Assembly: GCA_017643365.1 (NCBI GenBank)
Contig: JAEPNO010000009.1
Span: forward strand, 100,044 to 164,043
Source of the DNA: Balneolaceae bacterium
GTDB taxonomy: Bacteria > Bacteroidota > Rhodothermia > Balneolales > Balneolaceae
Direction of reading: 5' to 3'
Length of the DNA: 64,000 bases
This document shows positions 17,198 through 27,069 of this stretch, one piece after another; within the stretch, counting starts at the first letter, position 1; each line of letters begins with the position of its first letter. The translations under genes were made by a program, and so were the position numbers. Below the pieces are notes generated by a model. The model was not told the DNA's origin. It worked only from the letters and a program-made list of their open reading frames with translations, and searched no databases.

Positions 17198-17745
17198 AGA
17201 ACATTGAACTTCGAACAGTTGAACCTCTAACATTGAAGTACGATTAAGCGAGTAAAGATTTACGCCGTACGAGTTCTCTACACTAAGTCACACAGAGCGA
17301 AAGCGTAGTGTCATATAAACTTACGCTTTACGATCTCAAATTAGTCTCCCCTTGAGGGGAGTACCGTCCGCCAACCGGCGGATGGGGAGGGGTGTAGAGG
17401 AACATCGAACTTTGAACGATTGATGTACGAATATGGGAATTAGGATTCACGAGCTACGAATTATTGTAGACAATTCCCCTCCGGTGGAGGGGTGCTCCGA
17501 CGGTTCCTGAGCCTGCCGAAGGAGTCGGAGCGGGGTGGTTGTAGAACATCGAACGTTGAACAGTTGAACCTCGAACATTGAAGTACGAATATGCGAGTAC
17601 AGAATAAAGAGTTACGATTTCAATTCAGATCGAAACTCATTATCTAGCTTTGAGCCAATGAAGTGTTAAGTAAAGAATTAATTGTCCATATTCTTGGATT
17701 GCTCTACCATTTAGCATTTAAACTTTAACACTTAACATTTAGTCA
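17198..17745. other. Repeat-rich intergenic region
   Basis: No gene is seen. The gap contains degenerate direct repeats built on GAACATTGAAC and GTTGAACCTCGAACATTGAAG units (17200-17245, 17400-17440, 17545-17600). A nested hairpin CTCCCCTTGAGGGGAG plus CCGCCAACCGGCGG lies at 17345-17395. A second nested hairpin, CCCCTCCGGTGGAGGGG plus CTCCGAC...GTCGGAG, lies at 17467-17535 and carries the TTCCTGAGCCTGCCGAAGGA element inside it. Confidence 0.75.
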
Positions 17746-18153
17746 ATGAAAATCTCAATTTCAACCACGGTTAACGCCCCAATCGAAACCGTTTGGAATG
17801 CATGGACAGCGCCGGAGCATATCACCAGCTGGAACTTCGCGTCGGATGAATGGCAATGTCCAACGGCTACAAACGACCTTCGGGTTGGCGGCACATTCAG
17901 CTCGCGGATGGAAGCTAAAGATGGCAGCATGGGCTTCGATTTTGAGGGCACTTACACTCAGGTCGACCGCCACAAATTAATCGCTTACAAATTGGCTGAT
18001 GATCGTATCGTTCGCATTGAATTCCACACCGACGGTAACTCAACCAAAGTGACCGAACATTTTGATACCGAGGACACACATACGGCCGAACAACAGCGCG
18101 ACGGTTGGCAAGCTATCTTAGATAATTTCAAATCATACACCGAAAGTTTGTAG
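17746..18153 (+). CDS. SRPBCC (AHSA1/START-like) domain protein
   Basis: The 135-residue protein covers one SRPBCC domain. It opens ISTTVNAPIETVWNAWTAPEHITSWNFASDEWQCPTA, shows the central GGTFSSRMEAKDGSMGFDFEGTY strands, and ends with the long helix HTAEQQRDGWQAILDNFKSYTE. The fold binds hydrophobic ligands; the AHSA1-like subgroup is a frequent accessory of unknown ligand. The VanZ-like gene starts 8 bases after the stop, so they are likely co-transcribed. Confidence 0.9.
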   Translation: MKISISTTVNAPIETVWNAWTAPEHITSWNFASDEWQCPTATNDLRVGGTFSSRMEAKDGSMGFDFEGTYTQVDRHKLIAYKLADDRIVRIEFHTDGNSTKVTEHFDTEDTHTAEQQRDGWQAILDNFKSYTESL

Positions 18154-18161
18154 GCAGCATT

Positions 18162-18725
18162 ATGCCCAAGCCCACATCAAAAAAAGAACGCAACTACTGG
18201 ATTGCTGCATTTACCGTTGTTGCAACCATCTACGCCACGCTTGGGCTTGCCGGTTCTTTGGCTGATGTATTTATCGAAAAGCAGCTTTTCACTTATCTGT
18301 TTGTTGGATGTTTTGTCGTCACAGGAATGGTGATGATCGGGTTTGGGATCTCAAAAAACGTCCGGCTTTCTAACTGGCTGATTTATCTCACTATTTTTGT
18401 TGGATTGGTAATGCTATTTACCCGATCGGGAATTAGTCCGGCCGAGCGCACTCATTTATTCGAATATGGATTGGTTGGCGTATTGATCTTTAACGCGATA
18501 AAAGAGCGTTATCACAATTTACTTAAAGCAGCGCTTCTCGCTTTTATAATCACCGTTTTATTTGGAATCATCGACGAATGCCTCCAATACTTTTTACCCA
18601 ACAGAGTGTTCGATACGCTGGATATCATCAGAAATACTGTGGCCGCATTTATCGGCGTATTTGTTTCACTTTTGATGGTGTTAATGTCGAGCCGAATCCA
18701 TCCAGAAATAGAAAAGCCCGAGTAA
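18162..18725 (+). CDS. VanZ-like membrane protein
   Basis: The 187-residue protein has five hydrophobic segments. The VanZ hallmark is in the second half: ERTHLFEYGLVGVLIFNAI (residue 95 on) and the acidic-aromatic motif FGIIDECLQYFLPNRVFDTLDIIRN near 140, followed by AAFIG. VanZ-like proteins are linked to teicoplanin tolerance in one plasmid system, but most chromosomal members have no known function. It ends inside a hairpin that probably serves as the terminator of the convergent M14 peptidase gene. Confidence 0.87.
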   Translation: MPKPTSKKERNYWIAAFTVVATIYATLGLAGSLADVFIEKQLFTYLFVGCFVVTGMVMIGFGISKNVRLSNWLIYLTIFVGLVMLFTRSGISPAERTHLFEYGLVGVLIFNAIKERYHNLLKAALLAFIITVLFGIIDECLQYFLPNRVFDTLDIIRNTVAAFIGVFVSLLMVLMSSRIHPEIEKPE

Positions 18726-18741
18726 AACCCGGGCTTTCCAT
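18712..18741 (-). terminator. Rho-independent terminator for the M14 peptidase gene
   Basis: AAAGCCCG and CGGGCTTT are separated by a 9-base loop. Read on the minus strand the stem is followed by TTTTCT. It overlaps the 3' end of the VanZ-like gene and may also slow plus-strand transcription. Confidence 0.75.
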
Positions 18742-18769
18742 CATGTAATTTAATAAATGTGTTGGCTGT

Positions 18770-21355
18770 TTAGTTTCCTGAACTTGATCGGATATTCGGA
18801 CCGAAAAAGATGGAGTTAGCAAACAGCTTGTTGGTTCCGTACCAAAACGCGCGGAAGTTCGGATTATCCGTCATGGCAATCACTTTTCCGCCACCGTATC
18901 GGCTAACCACAATGGCTGCTGTACCGGCAAGTGTTTCTGCGTTTTCATCCGATACATAGCCACTGGCAAGTGGATTATCAGAATAATATAGCGGCGTTGA
19001 ATACGGATTTTCACCTTTTTCCATAAAAATGGTGCTGTTTCTGAAAACGGTGATGTCATCATCGTTATAGCCGTAGCCAAGCGGATGCGTAAGATCTAGT
19101 TTTGCGTTGAAGATGGTTCCACCAATCACCTGCGCGCCCTGATCGGCCCCCTGTTTCACATACGGGCGAGTTTCGGTTTCTTCTTCGTCCACGTCTTCAT
19201 CGTCATCAACAAAAGTAACGTCGGCTAAGTCGTTGCGGGCAGCCCACTGCACACCTTGCTTCATAGCTACCAAAACGCCACCATCGCGTACCCAATCTTT
19301 AATTTTATCAACTGTACCGCTAGATAGATTTCCATAGTAATAACCGGTCATAATCAACACGGTGTATCGGCTTAAATCTGCACCACCCAAATCACTTTGA
19401 TCAATGATCGAGAGCGGCATATGATATCGTTGATCCATCAAGTGCCACATTTCGCCGATTTCGTACGAATTGGTTCCGTTACCGCCAATAACTGCTACAC
19501 TTGGCTTTTCAACATTGGAAAAATTATTACTACCCAGATCCATGCCGCCTGACGAAAGTCCGGTGTTTAGCCCATACACTTTGATTTGATCTTCGGTAGC
19601 AATTTCATTCATGATTCGATGAACTTCCGTCTCATCATCCTGAATACCAACCGGCACTAAAATGGTACCATAATCGAAGTTCTTTTCGCCCTGAGCGGTT
19701 ACACCAGAGAACGTAAGTGTTGCCACTTTTGCCTTGATGCCCGCATCTAACAATCGATACAGAGCACGAGGCGCGTAATATTCATCCCATTCGAATGCGT
19801 ACGCATAACGGCTGCGGCCGCCAATAATTTGTCCGTTTTGTGGCATGTTTCCATCAAAACGATCGCCTAATAAATCGTTACTAAATGAGCGGTTGTTTAA
19901 CTCAGCAAAAGGCAGGTTGAAAGCGTAAGGCATCGTCCAAGCAGAAACATCGTAGAACAAACTATCGGTGAAGGTATTTCGGCGCTCGAACAAGGCGGTT
20001 ATCAATTTATACTGTGGTTGATCGGTTGGAACCACATATGCTTTTCCGGCCTCAAATGATTCGCCATCAAAGCTCACGTCTTCGCCTAATTCGTACACCT
20101 CAATGCTGTGACGATTAATCATTTCTGCCAGGTGGAAAGTACGAGCCTGATCGGCAGATTCTCCAAAAACGTAGGCTTTTATCGTAGAGCGCGATGCTGC
20201 TCGAGCAGATTCTTTATAAAACAATCTATAATGCTCAAGCAACTCTTCCCGTAAATCAACCGCGGCTTTTATGGTAGATTGCGTTGCCGTGAATTGGTTC
20301 AAAATGGTAAAAGGAAATTTCAACACCCCGTGAATAGTTTCCTGAGCATGACCTCTTGAACTAGCCTGCTCGAACAGAATTCCGATACTTCCCTGAACAT
20401 CCGGATAGGTAGATCCTTTTCCGTAGTAATAATCATCGAAGCTTTCTTTGGTATAGTAAAGGGATTGTATTTTGTCGAGCTCTTCGGCATGATATTCTGC
20501 AATACTCGCTGTTAGTGCCTGATTACGTTCCGGCGTTAATGGATGCGTACGGCTGGGAATCCCCGGCTGAAAGAAAAAGGTTGAGTTCGATCCCATTTCA
20601 TGGTGATCGGTTAAAATATTTGGTTTCCATTCCTGAAAACGGGCAACCCGTCCTTTGCTTTCGGGATGTTGTACCAGCATCCAGTCGCGGTTCAAATCAA
20701 ACCAGTAATGGTTGGTACGTCCGCGAGGCCAAACTTCGTTGTATTCGCGGCTCTCAGGATCGGTAACCAGCGTATTTAAACTCTTGTGCATATTAGCCCA
20801 GTGCGCAAAACGAGCAAGACCATCCGGGTTGATGCTTGGATCAACCAAAATCACGGCGTTATCCAACATGTTTTCGATTTCAGCGCCTTCGGCAGCTGCT
20901 AAGTGATAAACCGTTAATAACGATGAATTAGAACCACTAGGCTCGTTACCGTGCACGCTGTAGCTGAGCTGTACAACCACCGGCATATTAGATACATCTA
21001 AATTATCCGAGTTTTCAGGATCGCCGAGGGCAAGGTGATTCTGACGGATTTCTTCGAGTTGCGCGTGGTTTTCGGGCGATGTAAACACCAACGACAGTAA
21101 CTGCCGGTTTTCGTAGGTGCGGCCGGTTTCTACGATGGTGGCGCGATCGGAAGCCTCCGCAATTGCATGCATATATTGCACCAATTGATCGTGGCGAATA
21201 TGCCATTCACCTACTTCCTGATTAAGAACCTCAAACGGTGTTGGAATGTCATCGTTATACGAAACTCCCTCAGGCAAATAGTAATCGAGGGTGACTTGTG
21301 CATTCGTTTGCACAACCATGAGAAGAGCGAATAAGAGTGTAAAGTATGTTTTCAT
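18770..21355 (-). CDS. Secreted M14-family zinc carboxypeptidase
   Basis: The 861-residue protein has a signal peptide (residues 1-19). An M14 domain follows with the zinc site H-x-x-E in SVHGNEPSG (H135, E138) and the third ligand in TDHHEMGSN (H251/H252). The second half (about 400-860) is a long extension with a class-I glutamine-amidotransferase-like segment (VLIMTGYYYG, GGVLVAMKQGVQWA). This two-part layout is common for large M14 proteins of Bacteroidota and relatives. It acts on peptides in the periplasm or outside. It is transcribed alone, with a good terminator just downstream. Confidence 0.9.
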   Translation of the reverse strand: MKTYFTLLFALLMVVQTNAQVTLDYYLPEGVSYNDDIPTPFEVLNQEVGEWHIRHDQLVQYMHAIAEASDRATIVETGRTYENRQLLSLVFTSPENHAQLEEIRQNHLALGDPENSDNLDVSNMPVVVQLSYSVHGNEPSGSNSSLLTVYHLAAAEGAEIENMLDNAVILVDPSINPDGLARFAHWANMHKSLNTLVTDPESREYNEVWPRGRTNHYWFDLNRDWMLVQHPESKGRVARFQEWKPNILTDHHEMGSNSTFFFQPGIPSRTHPLTPERNQALTASIAEYHAEELDKIQSLYYTKESFDDYYYGKGSTYPDVQGSIGILFEQASSRGHAQETIHGVLKFPFTILNQFTATQSTIKAAVDLREELLEHYRLFYKESARAASRSTIKAYVFGESADQARTFHLAEMINRHSIEVYELGEDVSFDGESFEAGKAYVVPTDQPQYKLITALFERRNTFTDSLFYDVSAWTMPYAFNLPFAELNNRSFSNDLLGDRFDGNMPQNGQIIGGRSRYAYAFEWDEYYAPRALYRLLDAGIKAKVATLTFSGVTAQGEKNFDYGTILVPVGIQDDETEVHRIMNEIATEDQIKVYGLNTGLSSGGMDLGSNNFSNVEKPSVAVIGGNGTNSYEIGEMWHLMDQRYHMPLSIIDQSDLGGADLSRYTVLIMTGYYYGNLSSGTVDKIKDWVRDGGVLVAMKQGVQWAARNDLADVTFVDDDEDVDEEETETRPYVKQGADQGAQVIGGTIFNAKLDLTHPLGYGYNDDDITVFRNSTIFMEKGENPYSTPLYYSDNPLASGYVSDENAETLAGTAAIVVSRYGGGKVIAMTDNPNFRAFWYGTNKLFANSIFFGPNIRSSSGN

Positions 21356-21645
21356 AGATAGTATTAATTGAATCCCTTTTTAATAGCAAAGTATTGTACC
21401 TGTTGCAATTGAAAAATGCTGAAAAATAACTGCTCGCACTAACAATTAGATTCCAACCTGATGAATTAAAACCAATCTTTAGTTTGAAATCGTGATAGCG
21501 CGCGTCTTTGGTGCAATTTATCTCAAAACCATCGTTTTAGCACATTTCGAGACTCTTTTATAACTGCTTTTTGTGTTATGTACTTTATGAGTCTTTTTTG
21601 ATACCAAATTAATTGATACACTCTTCGAAAATAAAATTTCGGAGT

Positions 21646-22911
21646 ATGGCGGAGACTAAATCAAAAGCGGTATCAACACTAAAGTATGCCTTTGGCCCCG
21701 GTTTAATTTTGGCTGCGGCTGCGATTGGCGTTTCTCATCTTGTACAATCAACTCGGGCAGGTGCCGAGTTTGGTTTTGCCTTGGTTTGGGCGGTATTACT
21801 AGCCAACATTTCAAAATATCCATTCCTCGAATTTGGTCCGCGTTACACTATAACTAAGCGTGAAAGCATCATTCACGGTTATCAGCGGTTGGGGAAATGG
21901 GCGCTATACACATTCAGTGGCTTTACCATGCTCACCATGTGTGTAGTTCAAGCTGCAGTGACCATCGTGACTGCAAGTCTTGCCGCCGAGCTTACCGGAA
22001 TCACTCTAAACCCTTTGCTGTGGAGTGCCATAATTTTGGCTATTTGTATTGCCATTTTGGGCGCCGGCCAATATTCAGCGCTTGATAAAGCCATTAAGGT
22101 GATAATTGTTGTCCTTTCAATATCCACGCTTATCGCGGTTATCGTGGCGTTCACTAACGCAGGTGGTGCTGCGCGACCAGAACCTCCTACCATTTGGACG
22201 GTTGGCGGTGTTTCCTTTTTGATTGCATTGATGGGATGGATGCCAATCCTGATCGATGCCTCTGCTTGGCATTCTTTGTGGATTTTGGAACGTATCAAAC
22301 AAACCGGACACACCCCAAAACTGAGCGAGTCACTCACCGATTTCAACATCGGATATATTGGTGCAGCCGTTATGGCTTTGGGCTTTCTATCGCTGGGTGC
22401 ATTGATTTTATTCGGAACCGGTCAGGACTTTGCAATTAGTGGCTCACAATTTGCCACCACTTTAGTTAGCCTTTATACCGAAACCTTGGGAGATTGGGCG
22501 TATTGGATCATTATCGTGTGTGCATTCACGGCAATGTTCAGCACTACGCTTACCGTTACCGATGCCTATCCACGCACAGTTTCGCATATTTTAACCCTCA
22601 ATAATGCCGAAGACTCTCCAACTCCATTTGCGAAATCGTACAAAGGCACGCTCATTATAATTTCCATTATTTCACTTCTTGTGTTATATCTGGCGGGCAG
22701 CAAATTCATCTTTATGGTCGATTTAGCTACTACCATGTCCTTTTTAGCCGGGCCGATCTTTGCGTACATCAATTACAAACTCATTTTTTCCGAGCATTTT
22801 CCCGATGATCAAAAACCTGCACTCTGGCTGAAATTATTAAGCTGGTTCGGCATGTTATTTATTACAGGGTTTGCGTTAACCTTTTTGTATTGGAAGTTCT
22901 TCGTAACTTAG
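21646..22911 (+). CDS. Nramp-like transporter without the usual metal-site motifs
   Basis: The 421-residue protein has about eleven membrane helices and aligns by eye with Nramp divalent-metal transporters (FGPGLILAAAAIGVSHL, AGAEFGF, YPFLEFGPRY). In helix 1, where Nramp has D-P-G-N, this protein reads G-V-S-H. In helix 6, where M-P-H is usual, it reads M-P-I. It therefore lacks three or more of the metal ligands known for the family and may carry another substrate. The ATG at 21646 is chosen; an in-frame TTG at 21613 would add 11 residues. The hemolysin-III gene follows after 18 bases. Confidence 0.8.
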   Translation: MAETKSKAVSTLKYAFGPGLILAAAAIGVSHLVQSTRAGAEFGFALVWAVLLANISKYPFLEFGPRYTITKRESIIHGYQRLGKWALYTFSGFTMLTMCVVQAAVTIVTASLAAELTGITLNPLLWSAIILAICIAILGAGQYSALDKAIKVIIVVLSISTLIAVIVAFTNAGGAARPEPPTIWTVGGVSFLIALMGWMPILIDASAWHSLWILERIKQTGHTPKLSESLTDFNIGYIGAAVMALGFLSLGALILFGTGQDFAISGSQFATTLVSLYTETLGDWAYWIIIVCAFTAMFSTTLTVTDAYPRTVSHILTLNNAEDSPTPFAKSYKGTLIIISIISLLVLYLAGSKFIFMVDLATTMSFLAGPIFAYINYKLIFSEHFPDDQKPALWLKLLSWFGMLFITGFALTFLYWKFFVT

Positions 22912-22929
22912 CATCAAATAAATTGCTTA

Positions 22930-23586
22930 GTGAAAAAATATCTCTTTCCCATCCGGGAGCCATTTAATGCGTTCACACATCTTTTTGGAGCGTTAGTAGC
23001 GCTCGCCGGAACTGTATTACTTATTCAAAATTCCACCATCGATCCGGTTTCATACAAGTTGTCGTTCATTGTGTATGGCATCACCGTTTTTTTGATGTTC
23101 GCCTCGTCCGCGCTATATCACACGGTTCAGGTTTCGGAACGTACCGAAGAAATTTACCGCATGATCGATCATATCATGATTTATCTGGTAATTGCCGGTT
23201 CGTACACTCCAATTTGTGCCATTGCACTGGATGGCAAGTGGCAATTAGGTATGCTACTCGGAATCTGGATTTTTGCCGCAATTGGCGTACTTAAGAAAGT
23301 ATTTTGGTTGCACGCACCCCGATGGTTTTCAACCGGTTTATATTTACTGATGGGTTGGGTTGCTGTAATCATCTTCCCTCAAATTTGGGGAGTTTTGCCT
23401 AAAGGTTTTTCACTTTGGATAATTATCGGTGGGCTTTTCTATACCATCGGAGCCATAATTTATGGGCTCAAAAAACCAGATCCTGCGCCAACTTGGTTTG
23501 GTCATCATGGAATTTGGCATTTATTTGTGATCGGAGGTGCGTTCTCACATTTCTGGGCAATATATAACTACTTACCCGGGTTCTAG
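22930..23586 (+). CDS. Hemolysin III / YqfA family membrane protein (PAQR superfamily)
   Basis: The 218-residue protein has seven membrane segments. Family motifs are EPFNAFTHLFGALVAL near residue 10 (conserved histidine), SSALYHT near 57, DHIMIYLVIAGSYTP near 78, and a C-terminal HHGIWHLFVIGGAFSHFW with the conserved histidines. These residues form a zinc site in relatives. The start is GTG. The stop TAG is read over by the first in-frame GTG of the next gene, but that gene more likely begins at 23595. The bacterial function is unsettled; a role in membrane fluidity or lipid hydrolysis is proposed for the superfamily. Confidence 0.92.
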   Translation: MKKYLFPIREPFNAFTHLFGALVALAGTVLLIQNSTIDPVSYKLSFIVYGITVFLMFASSALYHTVQVSERTEEIYRMIDHIMIYLVIAGSYTPICAIALDGKWQLGMLLGIWIFAAIGVLKKVFWLHAPRWFSTGLYLLMGWVAVIIFPQIWGVLPKGFSLWIIIGGLFYTIGAIIYGLKKPDPAPTWFGHHGIWHLFVIGGAFSHFWAIYNYLPGF

Positions 23587-23594
23587 TGCCATTT

Positions 23595-26498
23595 ATGTCA
23601 AAGTTTTATCTCGCATTTATAGCTGTACTAATTTTCGCAGGTTCTGCTCAGGCGCAGAACCAATTGTACTTCACGCAACATCGCCCTGCGGGTTTAAATT
23701 GGCAGGAACTCAAAAGTCCTCATTTCCGCATTATTTTTGCCACGGGTGATGAAGCCATCGCTCGAAAATCGGCTCGTATTTTAGAAAGTCATTACGCCCG
23801 ATCTTACGAATTAACCGGAGGGCAGCTTAGAAACTTCCCCGTTGTACTAAGTAATTACAACGACCTTACCAATGGCTTTGTCTCTTCGGTTAACTTTAGA
23901 TCAGAAGTTGATTTGGCTCCTTTTAAAGGAAAAAGCTTAAATCCCCAATCGGGACTTTGGCTCGAAACGGTTTTACCCCACGAGCTTGTGCATGCCAACC
24001 ATACCAATGTTACGAATAATTTCTCCTTAGCGAGTGCCTTCGGATTACTTTCGCCTGATATCCGCCGATCTTTTAACATGTTTCCGCCGCTGGGTGTACA
24101 CGAGGGTCTTGCTGTGTATCACGAATCAGAGCAAGGTATCCGACCGCAATCAGGCCGATCAAATTATACCTATTTCACCAATCAGTTCAACGCCAACCTA
24201 AGCGGCAGCAACACTTGGAGTATGGGGCAAAACCTCATTATTTCTGATTACACACTCCCCAATAATCGGCATTACATTGGCGGTTCTACATTTACCGAGT
24301 GGCTGCATCAAACCTATGGCGATAATGTATCGAAGCGAGCAATAGAGGTTCATCAGAACCTCTTTTTTATGGGCTATGGGTACGCCTTAAAAAATGTAAC
24401 CGGTAAATGGCCCGGCGAATTATACGATCAGTATATAGCAGATAAAGAGGCGGAAGAAGAGGGGCGCTTAAATTCAATTCTTTCCGGAATGGATGAGCTC
24501 AACTTTATTGGCTCACCGTTTAAAGGAGTTCGGCAAAGCGGACCAATTTGGATTTCCGATTCCGAGATCCTGTATCACTCTAGGCAATACAATTCATCCG
24601 CTGCATTTTATATTTTTGATACCGAAAACAAGTCCCACAAGAAACTAAGCGAGCATTTTGTAGTTTCAGATTTTTATTACGATTTCGATCCTGAAAACCA
24701 TCAGTTAATTTTTGCAGAATACTTTGCTCAAAACCGAATCTTCAATAGCTACAACGCTGATTTAGTTCGGCTCAATGTGCAAACCGGTTCTGACTTCCGC
24801 TTAACGAATAATGCTCGCTTATTTTCTCCAGCAAAAACTTCCAAATCGGTTTTAGCACTTCAGCCCGATGGCGATATCGCTTCCATCGTAAAGTTAAATG
24901 GTACAGAACCTGAGGTTATTAAACGCTTTGAGAACCGACATCCGGTTGCAATAAAAGCATCAAAAAATGGCACGGATAAACTGGCCGTTCTCATAAATCA
25001 ACGGGGTGTTCAGGCGTTATGGATTACAGCCGAATCTACCTTAGCCGATGATTTAGATGGTAACCCGGATTTAGCTTTTCGCGCCGGATCAATCCACGAT
25101 CCGCAATGGCATCCCACCGAAAATAAACTGCTTTTTACGCTAGATGCTTATCCGGCGATGAATATCTTCGAGTACGATTTGGATACCCATTCCATCACTC
25201 AGCTAACTAATTATCCATACAATGCTTTTGAGGCATCATACGCGCCGGATGGAAATTCCATCGCTTTGGTTCTTCAAGATGAGGAAGAGCAAAAAGTAAT
25301 CACTCTACATCGCAATGACTTTCTAAATAAGCCTATCCAACGCGCCATGTTGTTAAATGGGGTTGAATTAACCAGTGCATTAAACGCCCCAATTATGGGT
25401 GATGAGTTCTTCGATGAAAGTCAGACTTGGGAGGTAAAATCGTATGGCTCTGATTTACGTTGGCTGAAACCGCGTGCAATTTTACCGGTTGTTAAAGATA
25501 AAAGCGGCACTAATGAATGGGGAGCACAAATTACCAGTACCGATGTGTTGCAAAGCCAGATGTATAATATTGAAGTTACCGCTTTACAGGACCAGGCTTG
25601 GTACAATCTAACTTATACGAATAAAACTTTTTGGCCGGGAATTAGTGTATTCACCTTTCGAGAGCCTTCATACTTTTCTACTCGCTTTAGGCTCGAAGAT
25701 GAAGTACTTACCGAAACATTTTTAGTTGAAGATATTGGCACCGGAATCTCTACTACCTACGAATATTATTTTGATGATGTAGAGCGATATTCGTCTTTCT
25801 ATTTTCGGCCTCGATTTACTCTCAACAATTCCCGGTATTATCAGCTTGATAACAACCCGGCAACTAATCGAATTAAAGAAAATAAACTTGGTGCATTTTT
25901 GCAGTTTAACTTAAGAGTGTTGCAACGATCCCGCGATATTCAGCCGGCTTCGGGAGTTCAATTATTTGCACAAATCGAGCAATCCTTGAATAGCAATTCC
26001 ATTGCATTTAAAACCGATCAATTCGAAACTACCCCGGAACCACTCGACAAGCGCAATGCATTTTATTACGGATTAAATGCTTTCTGGGCACCATTTAGTA
26101 AAACCAACCAATCTCTTAAAGTATCTGCCCAATTTTTAAACCAATCCGATCGGCGATTATTCAGCAACGGGACTATAATACCAATGGGCTTTAACAGCGA
26201 TGCTTTTGACTTTTCCAGTTCTATCGGGCGATTTAGTACGCGTTATACCATCCCGCTAGCTTATCCTGATAATGGTGGGCTTCTTATTCCATTTTATGTG
26301 AGTTCGGTTTATATAAGTGTGTTTACACATACACTTGCCGATTACGAGCAGGCCAATCCACTAAATACATCTACAACGGTGGTAGGTGCCGGGCTCCATT
26401 TACAGTACAAAATCAGTAATTTATCGCTCGATTTTGGAGTAGGCTTATCCTTTGATTTATCATCGGGTAATACCGATTTCATTCTAGGTACATTTTAA
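23595..26498 (+). CDS. Secreted/outer-membrane zinc metalloprotease with beta-propeller
   Basis: The 967-residue protein has a signal peptide (MSKFYLAFIAVLIFAGSAQAQ) and an N-terminal metallopeptidase domain with HExxH in LPHELVHANH near residue 135. It then has about 350 residues of TolB/PD40-like propeller blades (DFDPENHQLIF, WHPTENKLLFTLD, SYAPDGNSIALV). The C-terminal part from about 600 alternates aromatic residues and ends in phenylalanine, as outer-membrane barrels do. I infer surface or outer-membrane location. The substrate is unknown. An in-frame GTG at 23586 overlaps the upstream stop but gives a poorer N-terminus. Confidence 0.82.
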   Translation: MSKFYLAFIAVLIFAGSAQAQNQLYFTQHRPAGLNWQELKSPHFRIIFATGDEAIARKSARILESHYARSYELTGGQLRNFPVVLSNYNDLTNGFVSSVNFRSEVDLAPFKGKSLNPQSGLWLETVLPHELVHANHTNVTNNFSLASAFGLLSPDIRRSFNMFPPLGVHEGLAVYHESEQGIRPQSGRSNYTYFTNQFNANLSGSNTWSMGQNLIISDYTLPNNRHYIGGSTFTEWLHQTYGDNVSKRAIEVHQNLFFMGYGYALKNVTGKWPGELYDQYIADKEAEEEGRLNSILSGMDELNFIGSPFKGVRQSGPIWISDSEILYHSRQYNSSAAFYIFDTENKSHKKLSEHFVVSDFYYDFDPENHQLIFAEYFAQNRIFNSYNADLVRLNVQTGSDFRLTNNARLFSPAKTSKSVLALQPDGDIASIVKLNGTEPEVIKRFENRHPVAIKASKNGTDKLAVLINQRGVQALWITAESTLADDLDGNPDLAFRAGSIHDPQWHPTENKLLFTLDAYPAMNIFEYDLDTHSITQLTNYPYNAFEASYAPDGNSIALVLQDEEEQKVITLHRNDFLNKPIQRAMLLNGVELTSALNAPIMGDEFFDESQTWEVKSYGSDLRWLKPRAILPVVKDKSGTNEWGAQITSTDVLQSQMYNIEVTALQDQAWYNLTYTNKTFWPGISVFTFREPSYFSTRFRLEDEVLTETFLVEDIGTGISTTYEYYFDDVERYSSFYFRPRFTLNNSRYYQLDNNPATNRIKENKLGAFLQFNLRVLQRSRDIQPASGVQLFAQIEQSLNSNSIAFKTDQFETTPEPLDKRNAFYYGLNAFWAPFSKTNQSLKVSAQFLNQSDRRLFSNGTIIPMGFNSDAFDFSSSIGRFSTRYTIPLAYPDNGGLLIPFYVSSVYISVFTHTLADYEQANPLNTSTTVVGAGLHLQYKISNLSLDFGVGLSFDLSSGNTDFILGTF

Positions 26499-26502
26499 AG
26501 CC

Positions 26503-27060
26503 ATGAAATTAATCAGCTACCTATTTTTTGTTGTCTTGTTTGGGTTTACTGCTTGCAAATCCGGCGATTCTCAAGACTCGTCATACGATCAGGTTGGCAA
26601 CCGGAAAAGCCCCATTTCTATCAGTAGTATTAAACACGAAGGCACGTACATTAAAGTTGTTTACGGTCAACCATATAGAAAAGGAAGAACCATTTTTGGC
26701 AATTGGGAACCCTTTGGCGAAGTGTGGCGAACCGGAGCCAATGAAGCAACCGAAATCACCATTACCCGTCCTGTTTTAATGGCTGATAATGTGATCGAAG
26801 CCGGAACTTATAGCCTGTTTACCATCCCGTACGAAAATGAATGGACGATAATTCTAAACTCTGAATTAGGGCAGTGGGGAGCTTTCGAATACGACGACCG
26901 GCGGGATTATGTTCGTTTTGAAGTACCCACCATTTCATTAGACAAACCCATGGAAGCATTCACTATCGCTTTTGATGATGTTCAAAATTCGATGACTACC
27001 CTTGGCCTTTCTTGGGATGTAGTAAAAGTTGAAATCCCGATCCGATTTTACGGCGAATAG
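26503..27060 (+). CDS. DUF2911 lipoprotein
   Basis: The 185-residue protein has a lipoprotein signal (LFFVVLFGFTAC, cysteine about 18). A DUF2911 domain follows, with the characteristic YGQPYRKGRTIFG, EPFGEVWRTGANEATEI and AGTYSLFTIP strings. This domain is frequent in Bacteroidota and Rhodothermota, is exported, and has no known function. It begins four bases after the metalloprotease stop and is probably in the same operon. It converges on the AtuA-like gene with only nine bases between the stops. Confidence 0.92.
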   Translation: MKLISYLFFVVLFGFTACKSGDSQDSSYDQVGNRKSPISISSIKHEGTYIKVVYGQPYRKGRTIFGNWEPFGEVWRTGANEATEITITRPVLMADNVIEAGTYSLFTIPYENEWTIILNSELGQWGAFEYDDRRDYVRFEVPTISLDKPMEAFTIAFDDVQNSMTTLGLSWDVVKVEIPIRFYGE

Positions 27061-27069
27061 ATATCAGAC

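Noticed and set aside
23586..23594. GTG start of the metalloprotease overlapping the hemolysin III stop
   Set aside because: The ATG at 23595 gives a standard signal peptide start.
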